64,000 nucleotides of DNA from Colwellia sp. MB3u-41 (GTDB lineage Bacteria > Pseudomonadota > Gammaproteobacteria > Enterobacterales > Alteromonadaceae). This document shows, piece after piece, positions 38,638 to 49,022 of this stretch. The DNA lies in contig NZ_JACGUT010000078.1 of the NCBI RefSeq assembly GCF_014076845.1, positions 1 through 64,000 on the forward strand. The letters are read 5' to 3'. Position 1 is the first letter of the stretch. The number at the start of each line of letters is the position of its first letter. The notes under the pieces were generated by a model that worked only from the letters and a program-made list of their open reading frames with translations, was not told the origin of the DNA and searched no databases. The position numbers were made by a program, and so were the translations under genes.

Positions 38638-39570
38638 ATGCAAAGTTTAGTTTCAGCAATTTTAGCTCAAGTAGGCGGTATTGTTTTAGGTAAGCCTCAA
38701 GAAATACGTTTGGCACTTGCCTGTTTATTAGCAAAAGGTCATATCCTGATAGAAGATTTACCCGGTATGGGTAAAACTACCCTTGCACAGGTGTTAGCAA
38801 AAACCCTTGGGCTCAGCTATCAACGAACTCAATTCACCAGTGATCTGTTACCCGCTGACGTTATTGGTATTTCTATTTTTAACCCTGAAAGTAAAAAATT
38901 TGAACTTCATCAAGGTCCGATTTTTAATCAGGTAGTACTAAGTGATGAAATTAATAGGGCAAGTCCTAAAACACAAAGTGCTTTACTCGAAGCGATGGAA
39001 GAACACCAAGTTAGCATTGATGGGACAACTTACGTATTACCACAACCTTTCTTTGTTATTGCTACACAAAACCCTCTAATACATGCAGGAACATACCCAC
39101 TGCCTGAGTCTCAACTCGATAGGTTTATGATGCGTATATCGCTCGGTTTTCCTGATATTGCAGCAGAAAAACAAATTTTAATGAGTGAAAGTAGTCACGA
39201 TAGCTATAAAAAGCTACAGCCTTGTGTTAATACCAGTAAACTTATAGCTATGCAATCGATGGTGTCACAGGTGACTGTCTCAGATAATATTATTGAATAT
39301 GTTATCGCCTTAAATCATGTCAGTAGGCGTCAAGGTTTTGCGGGCAGACCTTTGTCACCAAGAGCAGGACAAGCATTGGTGAGTGCCGCTAAAGCATGGG
39401 CTTTTATGGCAGAAAGAACGTATGTAATACCCGAAGATATTCAAACGGTATTTGGCGCTGTATGTCAGCATAGGCTTGAGTCAACGGCAACTCGCTTTGG
39501 TGATCACGCTGAAAAAATTTCCAACCAAGTTATTGCACAAGTTAATGTCTTAAATCCATTTAATACATAA
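38638..39570 (+). CDS. MoxR-family AAA+ ATPase
   Basis: A 310-residue AAA+ ATPase acting as a chaperone-like factor. Walker A GMGKTT is at 43-48 within DLPGMGKTTLA, Walker B VVLSDEI at 99-105, sensor-1 in IATQNP, and PLPESQLDRF follows. It is the first gene of the common MoxR / DUF58 / transglutaminase triad. Stop to next start is 38 bases. Confidence 0.9.
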   Translation: MQSLVSAILAQVGGIVLGKPQEIRLALACLLAKGHILIEDLPGMGKTTLAQVLAKTLGLSYQRTQFTSDLLPADVIGISIFNPESKKFELHQGPIFNQVVLSDEINRASPKTQSALLEAMEEHQVSIDGTTYVLPQPFFVIATQNPLIHAGTYPLPESQLDRFMMRISLGFPDIAAEKQILMSESSHDSYKKLQPCVNTSKLIAMQSMVSQVTVSDNIIEYVIALNHVSRRQGFAGRPLSPRAGQALVSAAKAWAFMAERTYVIPEDIQTVFGAVCQHRLESTATRFGDHAEKISNQVIAQVNVLNPFNT

Positions 39571-39608
39571 CACTATCAAAAATATTTTCCATAAATATAG
39601 AGATACTC

Positions 39609-40598
39609 GTGACGAGATTTGTAATACCGATACAAAGTTTTATTAGTTGCATTATTAAGAGGCGACTTAATCGGTGGCTAAAACGCCGAATTCCACCTGC
39701 CAGTCAGCATACGCTATCAAACCGCAATATTTTCATTATGCCAACACGCTTTGGCTTTGTTTATCTTGTTTTTGTGGTGTTGTTATTCCTTTTGGCCACT
39801 AACTATCAAAATAATGTCATTATGCTATTGAGTTACTTAATGGCGAGTGTGTTTATTACGACGATGATGCACAGTTTTTTTAATTTATCGGGCATCGAGG
39901 TATCTACCGATAAGCAAGTGGAGGGATATGCAAAACAATATATTATGGTGCCAGTAAAAATATTATCCCCCAACAATCGTCTAGACTTCAATTTTTGTTT
40001 TGACCACCAGAAAATGTCTCATCTTCCTCAAACTGTGCAAGGGAATCAAACCGTTTATGTCTCTTGTCGTTACGAAAATAGAGGGGTTCATTATCCGGGT
40101 CGCTTAAAAATATGGAGTGAATATCCATTAGGCTTATTTATAACATGGACAAGAATAGATTTTGATTTTAAGTGCATGCTGTATCCAGCAGCTGAACCTG
40201 TTAGGCATATACCCAGCAACTTTGCTGGCTCTGTAAAGCAAAATTCATTTTTAGAAAATACTAAACCAGGCATCGATGAATTTTTCGAGCTTAAAACACA
40301 TATTCCTGGCGAACCACTATCACGTGTTGCATGGAAACAATTTGCCCGAGGGCAAGGTCGATTGACTAAGCATTACCATCAACAACAAGGAGCAACGTGT
40401 TGGTTGAAACTCACGGATATGCCAAAGCATGGTCTAGAGAAGCAATTACAGTATTTGTGTTTTCTGGTAAAAGAATACAACGATGGGGCTCAAATATTTG
40501 GTTTGGACTTAGGACAAGAAAAAATCAAACCCTCGCAAGGCCAACAACATTTTAACCAGTGTTTGATGGCGTTAGCGCTTTATCCTAAGTTACTCTGA
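39609..40598 (+). CDS. DUF58-domain protein
   Basis: A 329-residue protein with a pair of N-terminal membrane helices (about 45-85) and a C-terminal DUF58 region: FFELKTHIPGEPLSRVAWKQ and FARGQGRLTKHY. It starts with GTG (VIPIQSFIS...), preceded by AGAG. The stop overlaps the next start by one base (TGATG), showing translational coupling. DUF58 proteins are membrane-bound partners of MoxR ATPases; the exact role is not known. Confidence 0.85.
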   Translation: MTRFVIPIQSFISCIIKRRLNRWLKRRIPPASQHTLSNRNIFIMPTRFGFVYLVFVVLLFLLATNYQNNVIMLLSYLMASVFITTMMHSFFNLSGIEVSTDKQVEGYAKQYIMVPVKILSPNNRLDFNFCFDHQKMSHLPQTVQGNQTVYVSCRYENRGVHYPGRLKIWSEYPLGLFITWTRIDFDFKCMLYPAAEPVRHIPSNFAGSVKQNSFLENTKPGIDEFFELKTHIPGEPLSRVAWKQFARGQGRLTKHYHQQQGATCWLKLTDMPKHGLEKQLQYLCFLVKEYNDGAQIFGLDLGQEKIKPSQGQQHFNQCLMALALYPKLL

Positions 40599-42655
40599 TG
40601 AAAAATAGTCACGATGGTTTGCAATGTTTCAGTTTATCCCGCAAAAATGCTTGGGGTTTATTCGTATGCCAATGCCTTAATTTATCTTTGCTTATAAGTG
40701 AATTAAGCGTTTGGATGTTGGCGATCATTAGTTTGTGTTTATGCTGGCGTTCGTTAACGCTTATTAAGCCGACAGTAAAACCTCACCGATATGTTGTCTT
40801 ATTGCTTGCTTGCTCTGGATGTATCGCAATAGCGGTTAATGGTCGAGAATTAGGCGTACTATTAAGTATGTTGCATCTACTTTGTTTTGCTTATTCATTA
40901 AAAAGTTTAGAGTTAACGACTCGAAAAGATTTTTACCAAATTATCTTACTGGGTATTTTCATTCTTGCGTCTGTACTTATTTTTTCTCAGTCTTTATTCA
41001 TGTCGCTGCTTGTCTTTGGCTTACTTATTTTGAATTTAACTGTTTTGCTTGCGTACTTCTTACCACCGGGAAAGTACAAACAGCCCTTTATTAACAGTGC
41101 TAAAATGGTCATTCAAAGCATTCCTCTTGCTGTGGTGTTATTTATTGTTTTCCCTCGGCTCTCTCCATTTTGGCAGGTGCCGTCAGCCAAATCAGCGCAA
41201 ACAGGTTTGTCAGAAAGTGTTACTCCTGGGGATATTGCTCATTTAGCAAGATCTTCAGCGCTTGCTTTTCGAGTGAATTTTTTTACTGATATACCTCAAT
41301 ACAATCAGTTGTATTGGCGAGTAATGGTGATGGATGAGTTTGACGGGCGTACATGGCAACAAAACAAAAATAACCTCTCAACTAAAATAGGTAAGCCAGA
41401 TAATGTGCCTGTTGATGTTCTCCCCTTAACGGGGTTACCAACACGTTACCAAGTGATGGTTGAACCGAGTTATCAACCTTGGCTTTTTTCATTAGCGGTG
41501 GTTGACCCTAAAAGTTTGTTGAGTAATCAAATAGATATCAGGCAATTAGCTAACTACACCATTAAAAAGAGTAAGCCTGTTAGTCAAACAACGAGTTATG
41601 AAATTACCAGTTATACCCACTCATTTCTTAATTCGCCATTAGGTGATAGTGAAAGAGCCAAAAATTTACACATACCAGCTAACAGTAATCCTAAACTCCA
41701 GGCACAAGCAATAGAACTCAATGGTGCTTATCCAAATGAAATTGAAAGAGCACAAGCTGTTTTGGATATGATTCGAGAACAAGACTTTTATTACACGTTA
41801 TCGCCACCGTTGTTATCTGGAGATGTTTTAGATCAGTTTTTTTATCAAACAAAAAAGGGATTTTGTGTTCATTATGCCAGTGTATTTACCTTTTTAATGA
41901 GAGCGTCTGGCGTTCCTGCTAGGTTAGTGACGGGGTATTTAGGGGGTGAATACAACAAGCAAGGTGGCCACTTAAGTATCTACCAATATGATGCTCATGC
42001 TTGGGCCGAAATTTGGGTTAAAGACAAAGGTTGGGTAAGGGTTGATCCTACCGCGGCGGTAAACCCTGAGCGGGTCGAAAGCGGGCTCTCTCAAATGTTA
42101 CAGCAAGATGCATTTTTTAATAATGATTTGCTGAATTTACATCGTTACAAACACCTTGCTTTGATTAACACTTTTCGCTTACAGCTTGATGCACTAGATT
42201 ATCAATGGACACGCTTGGTGCTAGGTTATTCTTCTGCGAGACAATATGATTTACTCACTCAATGGTTTGGCGATTTACGCGCATGGAAAATAGGAGGTGC
42301 TATTGGTGGCTCATTATTTTTAGTGATGATTATTATGTGGTTAACAAATATAAAACGTTCTAAAAGTAAACCTTTAGTACAATGGTTAGCTCAGTATCAG
42401 CAAATATTAGCAATATTAAAAGCTAAAGGACTAGAAAAACCAGTTGCTATGCCAGCCAGTCAATTTTCAATGTTAGTTACTCAACAATTTCCTTCACTGA
42501 CGGTCAGCTTTATCTCGTATACACGATGTTTTGACGCATTAATGTATCAGGTACTAACGGCTAAACAAAAAGAAGAGTATTTAACTGATATGAATAAATA
42601 TCAACAACAGATAAAAGTACAATTGAAAAAGGTGCAGAAAAACACTGAGAAATGA
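40598..42655 (+). CDS. tgpA: Membrane transglutaminase-like protein, TgpA type
   Basis: A 685-residue protein. Five or six helices occupy residues about 15-190 (DUF3488), then a periplasmic transglutaminase-core domain with the catalytic triad Cys near 422 (KKGFCVHYASVFTFLMRA), His near 466 (YDAHAWAEIWV) and Asp near 481 (WVRVDPTAAVNPE), a further helix near 565-585 and a short cytoplasmic tail (DUF4129-like). It matches Pseudomonas TgpA. Third gene of the MoxR/DUF58 operon. Confidence 0.9.
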   Translation: MKNSHDGLQCFSLSRKNAWGLFVCQCLNLSLLISELSVWMLAIISLCLCWRSLTLIKPTVKPHRYVVLLLACSGCIAIAVNGRELGVLLSMLHLLCFAYSLKSLELTTRKDFYQIILLGIFILASVLIFSQSLFMSLLVFGLLILNLTVLLAYFLPPGKYKQPFINSAKMVIQSIPLAVVLFIVFPRLSPFWQVPSAKSAQTGLSESVTPGDIAHLARSSALAFRVNFFTDIPQYNQLYWRVMVMDEFDGRTWQQNKNNLSTKIGKPDNVPVDVLPLTGLPTRYQVMVEPSYQPWLFSLAVVDPKSLLSNQIDIRQLANYTIKKSKPVSQTTSYEITSYTHSFLNSPLGDSERAKNLHIPANSNPKLQAQAIELNGAYPNEIERAQAVLDMIREQDFYYTLSPPLLSGDVLDQFFYQTKKGFCVHYASVFTFLMRASGVPARLVTGYLGGEYNKQGGHLSIYQYDAHAWAEIWVKDKGWVRVDPTAAVNPERVESGLSQMLQQDAFFNNDLLNLHRYKHLALINTFRLQLDALDYQWTRLVLGYSSARQYDLLTQWFGDLRAWKIGGAIGGSLFLVMIIMWLTNIKRSKSKPLVQWLAQYQQILAILKAKGLEKPVAMPASQFSMLVTQQFPSLTVSFISYTRCFDALMYQVLTAKQKEEYLTDMNKYQQQIKVQLKKVQKNTEK

Positions 42656-42660
42656 GGAAA

Positions 42661-43353
42661 CTAAGTCTCTTGATACGTTGCACTTGCCATTTTGCACTGT
42701 CTAAGTAAGTGGTTGAATTCATTAATACCTCGGTCAAAGCTATCGGCAGGTAGGAACAAATGATAGCCAAATGCCGCAGATAATTGCTCCGATTGATGAA
42801 GAAATGCGGCGATGGGGCCTTTTATAGATTCGCCATTTGACAAGACAAAGGGATCAAAATTAATTTGAGCTTGTTCAAAGGTCATTAATTGATGTAATAC
42901 ACTATAAACAATTAGCCCTTTTTGTTGGTGAATCAACCGATTAGCCAATCGAATTGATATGTTTTTAGCGATTTTATCTATATGTACTAATCGTATACCT
43001 ATGTATGGCAATGCTTCTCTATCTAGGCCAATAACTTCAGAAACTGGCTGAATATTTTGTATGTCCTGCCATGTTAATTGCCAATGGCCATAACGGTGAT
43101 TGAAGATGATTTTATCCGGTGTCAAATACAGACTAATATCAGGCTCTAAAAGTTTAACGACCCCAACCAAGATAATAACGAGACTGAGTAAAATAACAAA
43201 AATATGGGCAAGTCTAAATATTTGCCAATAAAATTGAGCCACTAATACCGTAGCACACAAAAGCAGGCCACCCAAAACGCAGAGAAACATGCCATTATGC
43301 TTCGCGATAGGTTTGATTATTATGCTCGGCTTTTGTTGAAATTTAATCGTCAT
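42661..43353 (-). CDS. DUF2982 family membrane protein
   Basis: A 230-residue protein with two membrane helices (about 22-42 and 48-68), then a soluble part containing YLTPDKIIFNHRYGHWQL and PVSEVIGLDREALPYIGIRL. This is the DUF2982 pattern found in Shewanella and Colwellia relatives. Convergent with the transglutaminase gene, five bases apart. Function unknown. Confidence 0.75.
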   Translation of the reverse strand: MTIKFQQKPSIIIKPIAKHNGMFLCVLGGLLLCATVLVAQFYWQIFRLAHIFVILLSLVIILVGVVKLLEPDISLYLTPDKIIFNHRYGHWQLTWQDIQNIQPVSEVIGLDREALPYIGIRLVHIDKIAKNISIRLANRLIHQQKGLIVYSVLHQLMTFEQAQINFDPFVLSNGESIKGPIAAFLHQSEQLSAAFGYHLFLPADSFDRGINEFNHLLRQCKMASATYQET

Positions 43354-43429
43354 TTACGCTCATTATTCCCATTAATAAATACAATATGTCTAATTTTTAG
43401 TTAGTTTAAAAGCGTGTTGTATCAGAATT

Positions 43430-44329
43430 TTAAGTACCAGGAGTCGCTTGAATAACTTTGTTTCTTAACCACTTATTTGCAGGTTCGAAGTCCAGATTTG
43501 TGTGCCAATATAAATGCATATCAATATCGGGTAACTCTACCGGTAATGGATAAATAACTAAATCGAGTAATTGAGCATACATTTTAGCGGTTGTCTCTGT
43601 AGCTGTGAGTAACATATCGTTAGCGGCAAGCACACGACATGCTGAAAACGTGTGTTGGCACCTTAAGCCTATTTTTCGCTGTAATCCAAGACGAGCGAGT
43701 TCAAAATCCTCAATACTTGGACCGGTTGAACGAGATGAAACCAATATATGGTCTAGCGAAAGATATTGGTCTAAAGCTAATGTAGATTTAATCTTAGGAT
43801 GATTTTTGCGGGCAACAACCACAAGTTTATCCTTTTCTAGTTGGGTATGTATTATGTTGTCACTTACGGGCAATAATGTATCAATAGCTAAATCAATATC
43901 CCCACTGGCGAGTTTGTTTTCTAATTCATGGCGGTTGACTCTGCGGCTACTTTGTATATTAACCCATGGTGCTTCTTTGGCTATTCTTTGTATTAAAGGA
44001 GGTAAATAAGAAGCCTCTAAAGCTACGTGTAAAGATATCGTAAAGCTTTTGCGGGAGCTCATTGGCTCAAATTGTTTGGATTGTGCTAAGCATATCTGTA
44101 ACTGACGTAAAGCTTCGCGCACATCCGATACAACATTGTTGGCAACAACGGTAGGGCGCATTTCATTACCTTGTCGAACAAAAAGCGGATCGTCAAAATG
44201 AGCACGTAGTTTACTCAGTGAATGACTCACCGCGGGCTGTGATAAGTTTAGTGCAGATGCTGCTTTAGTAATATTTCCTTCACAGTAAATCGCTTCGAAT
44301 ACCACAAACAAATTTAAGTCGACCTTCAT
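43430..44329 (-). CDS. LysR-family regulator, likely controller of the catabolic regulon
   Basis: A 299-residue NodD-like regulator. The helix-turn-helix NITKAASALNLSQPAVSHSL is at about 18-37, followed by RAHFDDPLFVRQGNEMRPT; the ligand domain covers about 90-295 (PBP2). It is divergent from the TonB receptor gene, and the shared gap contains the repeated operator ATGAATAGT-N11-TTTATTCAT. The same operator recurs upstream of the catabolic cluster and the patatin gene, so I infer that this protein binds all three. The inducer is unknown, perhaps an acyl-CoA or the substrate itself. Confidence 0.85.
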   Translation of the reverse strand: MKVDLNLFVVFEAIYCEGNITKAASALNLSQPAVSHSLSKLRAHFDDPLFVRQGNEMRPTVVANNVVSDVREALRQLQICLAQSKQFEPMSSRKSFTISLHVALEASYLPPLIQRIAKEAPWVNIQSSRRVNRHELENKLASGDIDLAIDTLLPVSDNIIHTQLEKDKLVVVARKNHPKIKSTLALDQYLSLDHILVSSRSTGPSIEDFELARLGLQRKIGLRCQHTFSACRVLAANDMLLTATETTAKMYAQLLDLVIYPLPVELPDIDMHLYWHTNLDFEPANKWLRNKVIQATPGT

Positions 44330-44377
44330 ATATAAATACCTAATCCATCAAATAATGATCATTATTATAATTCCACT

Positions 44378-44446
44378 CTATTCATAGAATGAATAGTTGA
44401 TTATAAAATTTATTCATTTGTTTAATTTAACGGTTGCTCCTAGCAT
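44378..44446 (+). promoter_or_regulatory. Operator-promoter block A (LysR / TonB receptor)
   Basis: Half sites CTATTCAT (44378-44385), ATGAATAGT (44389-44397) and TTTATTCAT (44409-44417), then TTGTTT (-35, 44418-44423), 17 bases, and TAGCAT (-10, 44441-44446). Same architecture as blocks B and C. It lies 49 bases from the LysR start codon and 179 from the receptor start. Confidence 0.7.
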
Positions 44447-44624
44447 AGTCAAGTAGCGTAAATATTGTGCGATAACTGTGTAAAAAACCAAGGGTAACTT
44501 GGTATAGCATTTCGGTTTGATAAAACTTTGTCTACGCTTAAACAAGAATCATGCTCAAACAAAGTATTTGAGCAGAATCGCATGTAATCAATAAGTGTTT
44601 AGTAAAAATAAATGGGGATACAGC

Positions 44625-47081
44625 ATGACGCCAAGATTAGCATCACAACTCTTTAAGAGATCATTACTCGTTTCAGCAGTCATTAGTGCATTGGGTACTT
44701 CTGTGCTTAATGCTCAAGAAATAAAATTAGCCAGCCAAGACGATGAGAAAGGTATCGAACGTATAATGGTAACCGCGTCTAAACGACTTACCGGGTTACA
44801 AGAAACGCCTATTGCCATTACCGTTGTCAGGGGTAAAGATATTGAAGAAGCAAAAGTTTTAGATATTAATGATTTGCAAACACTCGTGCCAACATTAAGA
44901 GTCACTCCATTACAACGTTCAACGAACACTAACTTTTCAATACGTGGTTTTGGTAATGGTACCAACAACACCGGTATTGAACCTTCGGTGGGGGTATTTA
45001 TTGATGGTGTATACCGTTCTCGCGCCGCTGCTCAAATTGGTGATTTACCCAGACTGCAGCAAATTGAAGTACTCAGTGGTCCGCAAAGTACCTTGTTTGG
45101 CAAAAATGCTTCTGCGGGTGTTATCAATGTGCGCACTATGGAGCCTTCCTTCGATTTAGAAGGTAATGTTGAAGTGGGGTATGGTAACTACAATCAACAA
45201 TTGGTGAAAGGTTATATCACTAACGGTGTTACAGACGAATTGGCTTTTAGTTTATCAGGTGGTTACAACACGCGTGATGGTTACACTGACAGCGTAAGTG
45301 GTTTAAATAAACTGAATGACAAAGACCGTTGGAATATGCGTGCACAAGCATTATATCAACCTAACCAAGATGTTACTGTGCGTTTTATTGCTGACTACAG
45401 TGAGATTGATGAAGCTTGCTGCACTGTTTCCAATGCGATTAATGGCTCCACAACGGGCGCGGTTCAATTTTTAGGTGGAATGGTTAATGATTCAGCCGAG
45501 CCGTTCTCCTATACATCAGCCCTTAATATGGACCCTCGAAATACCGTAGAAGATAGCGGGATATCTATGCAGGTCGATGTTGATTACGATGGTTTTGCTT
45601 TCACCTCAATTACCGCATTACGTAGTAATGAATCTACTTTTATACACGATATAGATTACACCAGTTTAGATATTATCCGAGAAAGTGGTGACACTAAAAT
45701 TGATACCTTTACGCAAGAGTTACGTTTGAATTCTATTGGCGTAAACAAACTAGACTGGATGCTAGGTGCGTTCTTCTTCCAAGAAGACGTTGACGCCCAA
45801 GACGCCTTATTTTATGGCGATGATATGAGAAACTATTTTGATGTCTTGTTAGCTGCAGGAGGTGCTGCTGGTTTGCTTAGTGGGGTAGAGGGGGTTTACG
45901 GCCTTGCGCCGGGTTCATTTATTTCATCAGATACTGTTGTTGATTCTCAATTTATGCAAAATAATAATGCTTATTCTATTTTTGCTAATATTGATTATCG
46001 AATTTCAGCAAAGTTCACGACAACCTTTGGTGTGAGTTATACCCATGATGAAAAAGATGTCACTGTTGCTCAACAGAATAACTCTACGCTTTCAGCGATT
46101 GATTTAGACAATGATTTAACCCTTTTTGGTGTGCCAATGCCTTTCATACCGACATTAGCGCCAGCTATTCCGACATTAAAAGGTTTGCAGTTCATGCCAC
46201 CCATGCTTGAATTACCAAACTCAGTTGAAGACGATAATACCGCTGATAGTAAAACTACGTGGTCATTACGCTTAGCCTATGAACTTAATGACAATATTAA
46301 TTTGTTTACCACCGCTGCAACGGGCTTTAAAGCATCATCATGGAATTTATCCCGCGATACCCGTCCATTCGCTGCAGACAGTGATGCGCTTATAACTAAT
46401 GGTCTAGTACAAAAAAATCAAAGCTATGGCGGTCGATATGCTTTACCAGAAGAATCAACGGTTTATGAATTGGGTATGAAAGCCAGATTTGATAAAGTTG
46501 CCTTCAACATAACGGCCTTTGACCAAACGATAGAAGGGTTTCAGTCGGCTATTTTTGTTGGCACAGGCTTCGTTTTGGCTAATGCCGGTAAGCAAAGTAC
46601 TCAAGGTATCGAATTCGATTCTGCTTACAACCTAACCGAAAACTGGGCATTTACCTTAGCGGGTATCTTTCTTGACCCCACCTATGATGCTTTTAAAGGT
46701 GCATCAGGTGTTGATGGTCCTATCGATTTATCGGGTAAAAAACCTGCAGGAATACATGAACAAAGTATTACAGCAGGGGTGACTTACCATTTCGAATTAA
46801 GTGAGGGTATTAATGGATATGTTCGTACCGATTACCTCTATGAAAGTGAGGTTAACCTTGCTGAAAATGTACCTGATTCCCTAACACGAGAAGTGAGTAC
46901 TTTTAATGCCAGTGCTGGGCTTAACTTCCCCAATGGGGTTAACTTACAAGTTTGGGCACGTAATTTAAATAATGATGAATATTTTCATTCTGCCTTTCCT
47001 GTGCCTATTCAAGCGGGTAGCTTTAATGCCTACCCGAGTCAGCCGAGCACTTATGGAGCGAGTATTTCTTATAACTTTTAA
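44625..47081 (+). CDS. TonB-dependent receptor of the catabolic regulon
   Basis: An 818-residue outer-membrane receptor. Signal peptide MTPRLASQLFKRSLLVSAVISALG..., TonB-box-like GIERIMVTASKR, plug domain (about 45-165) with NFSIRGFGNG and EPSVGVFIDGVYRSR, and a beta barrel ending in Phe (ASISYNF). GGGGAT lies about 8 bases before ATG 44625; the frame is open from 44595. It belongs to the large class of uncharacterised receptors in marine bacteria that import carbohydrates, lipids or aromatics. The shared operator with the acyl-CoA cluster suggests a lipid-like or aliphatic ligand. Confidence 0.88.
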   Translation: MTPRLASQLFKRSLLVSAVISALGTSVLNAQEIKLASQDDEKGIERIMVTASKRLTGLQETPIAITVVRGKDIEEAKVLDINDLQTLVPTLRVTPLQRSTNTNFSIRGFGNGTNNTGIEPSVGVFIDGVYRSRAAAQIGDLPRLQQIEVLSGPQSTLFGKNASAGVINVRTMEPSFDLEGNVEVGYGNYNQQLVKGYITNGVTDELAFSLSGGYNTRDGYTDSVSGLNKLNDKDRWNMRAQALYQPNQDVTVRFIADYSEIDEACCTVSNAINGSTTGAVQFLGGMVNDSAEPFSYTSALNMDPRNTVEDSGISMQVDVDYDGFAFTSITALRSNESTFIHDIDYTSLDIIRESGDTKIDTFTQELRLNSIGVNKLDWMLGAFFFQEDVDAQDALFYGDDMRNYFDVLLAAGGAAGLLSGVEGVYGLAPGSFISSDTVVDSQFMQNNNAYSIFANIDYRISAKFTTTFGVSYTHDEKDVTVAQQNNSTLSAIDLDNDLTLFGVPMPFIPTLAPAIPTLKGLQFMPPMLELPNSVEDDNTADSKTTWSLRLAYELNDNINLFTTAATGFKASSWNLSRDTRPFAADSDALITNGLVQKNQSYGGRYALPEESTVYELGMKARFDKVAFNITAFDQTIEGFQSAIFVGTGFVLANAGKQSTQGIEFDSAYNLTENWAFTLAGIFLDPTYDAFKGASGVDGPIDLSGKKPAGIHEQSITAGVTYHFELSEGINGYVRTDYLYESEVNLAENVPDSLTREVSTFNASAGLNFPNGVNLQVWARNLNNDEYFHSAFPVPIQAGSFNAYPSQPSTYGASISYNF

Positions 47082-47127
47082 TGCGTTACCTTAACTGAAA
47101 AAGTATTGCAGTCCTTTAAAAGTAATC

Positions 47128-47160
47128 AGCCTTGCATTCTAGATGTGCAAGGCTTTTTTA
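47128..47160 (+). terminator. Intrinsic terminator after the TonB receptor
   Basis: Arms agccttgca (47128-47136) and tgcaaggct (47146-47154), 9-base loop, followed by TTTTTTA. It ends the receptor transcript and separates it from the catabolic cluster. Confidence 0.88.
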
Positions 47161-47232
47161 TGTAAATAATAAAAATATTACGGGTTAACATTTTATAAAG
47201 TGGACAATTAACACTGATTCTTTATTCTAATA

Positions 47233-47290
47233 ATGAATAGTGGGTTATAAGAACTATTCATTTGTTTAATTAAGAGCTTGGGATTACTAT
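47233..47290 (+). promoter_or_regulatory. Operator-promoter block B (catabolic cluster)
   Basis: Perfect dyad ATGAATAGT (47233-47241) - N11 - ACTATTCAT (47253-47261), then TTGTTT (47262-47267), 17 bases and TACTAT (47285-47290). It is 114 bases upstream of the first gene of the acyl-CoA cluster. The best copy of the three. Confidence 0.75.
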
Positions 47291-47403
47291 AAATAAATCA
47301 AAGTTTTGGCGATTAAATAATCATAGTGAGTGATAAAAAATGATAATAAGCAAATTTTTTAATCGATTCGAAAATCCATCTATTAACGGGCTGTCTTAAG
47401 CGA

Positions 47404-48129
47404 ATGACTGCTCTGTATCTTATACGGCACGGACAGGCATCCTTTGGTAAAGCCGACTATGACTTGCTCTCTGAAAAAGGCAATGAACAATCGCGTTTGC
47501 TTGGTGAGTCTTGGCGATTTGCACCTGACAAAATTTATTCAGGAGATTTACTACGCCATGGACAAACCTTAGAGCATTTTTTGCTTGGTTACCAAGGTGC
47601 ACTTTCACCCGTTACCTTGCATTCAGGGTTTAATGAATTTAATCATGAAGAGCTGTTGATTTGTTATGACTCACAATGGCGAGACTTTGCTAAAATGGCT
47701 GCGGTCATAAGTAAAAAGCCCAACGCAAATAAACGCTTTCAAAAAGAGTTTGCGCTTGCGCTTGACCGTTGGATCAGTGGCAAGTACGACCAAGATTATA
47801 AAGAAAGCTGGAGTCAATTTAAAAAACGCTGCATTAGTGCATTACAAGATGTTATTAAACAAGAATTAACAGCCAGAAAATTATCATTAATCACTAAAAG
47901 TAATCAACATGCTAATCATATCTGTATTTTTACTTCAAGTGGCACCATAGCGGTGATTATTCAACATATTTTAGGCTTGTCTGATGAAAAAACATTAGTG
48001 ATTAATCAGCAATCACGCAATACAAGCGTTACTAAATTACTCTTTTCAGAAAATAATTTAAACATTGATTATTTCAATAACTATAGCCATTTAACCTCAG
48101 CAGGTAGTGACTGGGTAACGTTTAGATAA
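47404..48129 (+). CDS. Histidine phosphatase family protein
   Basis: A 241-residue protein of the phosphoglycerate-mutase-like superfamily. The N-terminal LIRHGQASFGKADYD contains Arg8-His9-Gly10, with His9 the phosphate acceptor; the second catalytic His should be near HICIFTSSGT, where the usual GH is replaced by TS, so full activity is uncertain. It is the first gene of the catabolic cluster, as in similar clusters of related bacteria. Substrate unknown. No strong ribosome binding site is visible. Confidence 0.8.
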   Translation: MTALYLIRHGQASFGKADYDLLSEKGNEQSRLLGESWRFAPDKIYSGDLLRHGQTLEHFLLGYQGALSPVTLHSGFNEFNHEELLICYDSQWRDFAKMAAVISKKPNANKRFQKEFALALDRWISGKYDQDYKESWSQFKKRCISALQDVIKQELTARKLSLITKSNQHANHICIFTSSGTIAVIIQHILGLSDEKTLVINQQSRNTSVTKLLFSENNLNIDYFNNYSHLTSAGSDWVTFR

Positions 48130-48164
48130 TCAATAAACATTAGATATTAAGTAGGAAACTTAAC

Positions 48165-48929
48165 ATGAATAATCTATTTGACTTAACAGGAAAAATTGCC
48201 TTAGTTACAGGCGCAAGTCGTGGCATTGGTGAACAAATTGCAAAATTACTGGCACAAAGTGGTGCTCATGTGATTGTGTCGAGCCGCAAGGTGGCTGGGT
48301 GTCAAACCGTTGTTGACGATATTATTGCAGCAGGCGGTAGTGCTCAAGCGATAGCTTGTCATATTGGTGAGATGGAGCAAATAGAACATATCTTTTCTGC
48401 GATAAAAAAACAACACGGCAAGCTTGATATCTTAGTGAATAATGCTGCGGCCAACCCTTATTTTGGTCATGTATTAGATACTGATTTAAGTGCCTTTCAA
48501 AAAACAGTAGACGTTAACATTCGTGGTTATTTTTTCATGTCTGTTATGGGCGCTAAACTCATGAGAGACAACGGTAGTGGCGCTATTGTTAATGTTGCTT
48601 CTATTAATGGTGTTATCCCGGGTGACTTTCAAGGCATCTATTCAATTACCAAAGCCGCGGTTATCTCAATGACTAAAACATTTGCCAAAGAATGTGCCCA
48701 ATTTAATATCCGCGTGAATGCTCTATTACCTGGCGGCACTGATACTAAATTTGCCTCAACGTTAGTTAATAATCCCAAAATACTCGACCAAATGCTACAT
48801 CACGTACCAATGAAACGTATTGCTCAGCCAGAAGAAATGGCAGGCACGGTACTTTACTTGGTTTCAAATGCGTCAAGTTATACCACAGGTACCGCGATTA
48901 ATGTTGATGGTGGTTATTTAATTGGTTAG
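48165..48929 (+). CDS. SDR-family oxidoreductase (cluster gene 2)
   Basis: A 254-residue short-chain dehydrogenase. Cofactor motif TGASRGIG is at 15-22, NNAA at 92-95, catalytic Ser146, Tyr159 and Lys163 (YSITK). The C-terminus ends TGTAINVDGGYLIG as in classical SDRs. TAGGAAA precedes the ATG and only 35 bases separate it from the phosphatase gene. Probably oxidises a hydroxyacyl or hydroxy intermediate. Confidence 0.88.
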   Translation: MNNLFDLTGKIALVTGASRGIGEQIAKLLAQSGAHVIVSSRKVAGCQTVVDDIIAAGGSAQAIACHIGEMEQIEHIFSAIKKQHGKLDILVNNAAANPYFGHVLDTDLSAFQKTVDVNIRGYFFMSVMGAKLMRDNGSGAIVNVASINGVIPGDFQGIYSITKAAVISMTKTFAKECAQFNIRVNALLPGGTDTKFASTLVNNPKILDQMLHHVPMKRIAQPEEMAGTVLYLVSNASSYTTGTAINVDGGYLIG

Positions 48930-49022
48930 GTAATCCATTGATTAAAAATAAAAAACACAATGCGATACCATAAAGTCACAGGTGTCAGTGAATGTATAAC
49001 AGTATTAAATTTAGGAAATAAG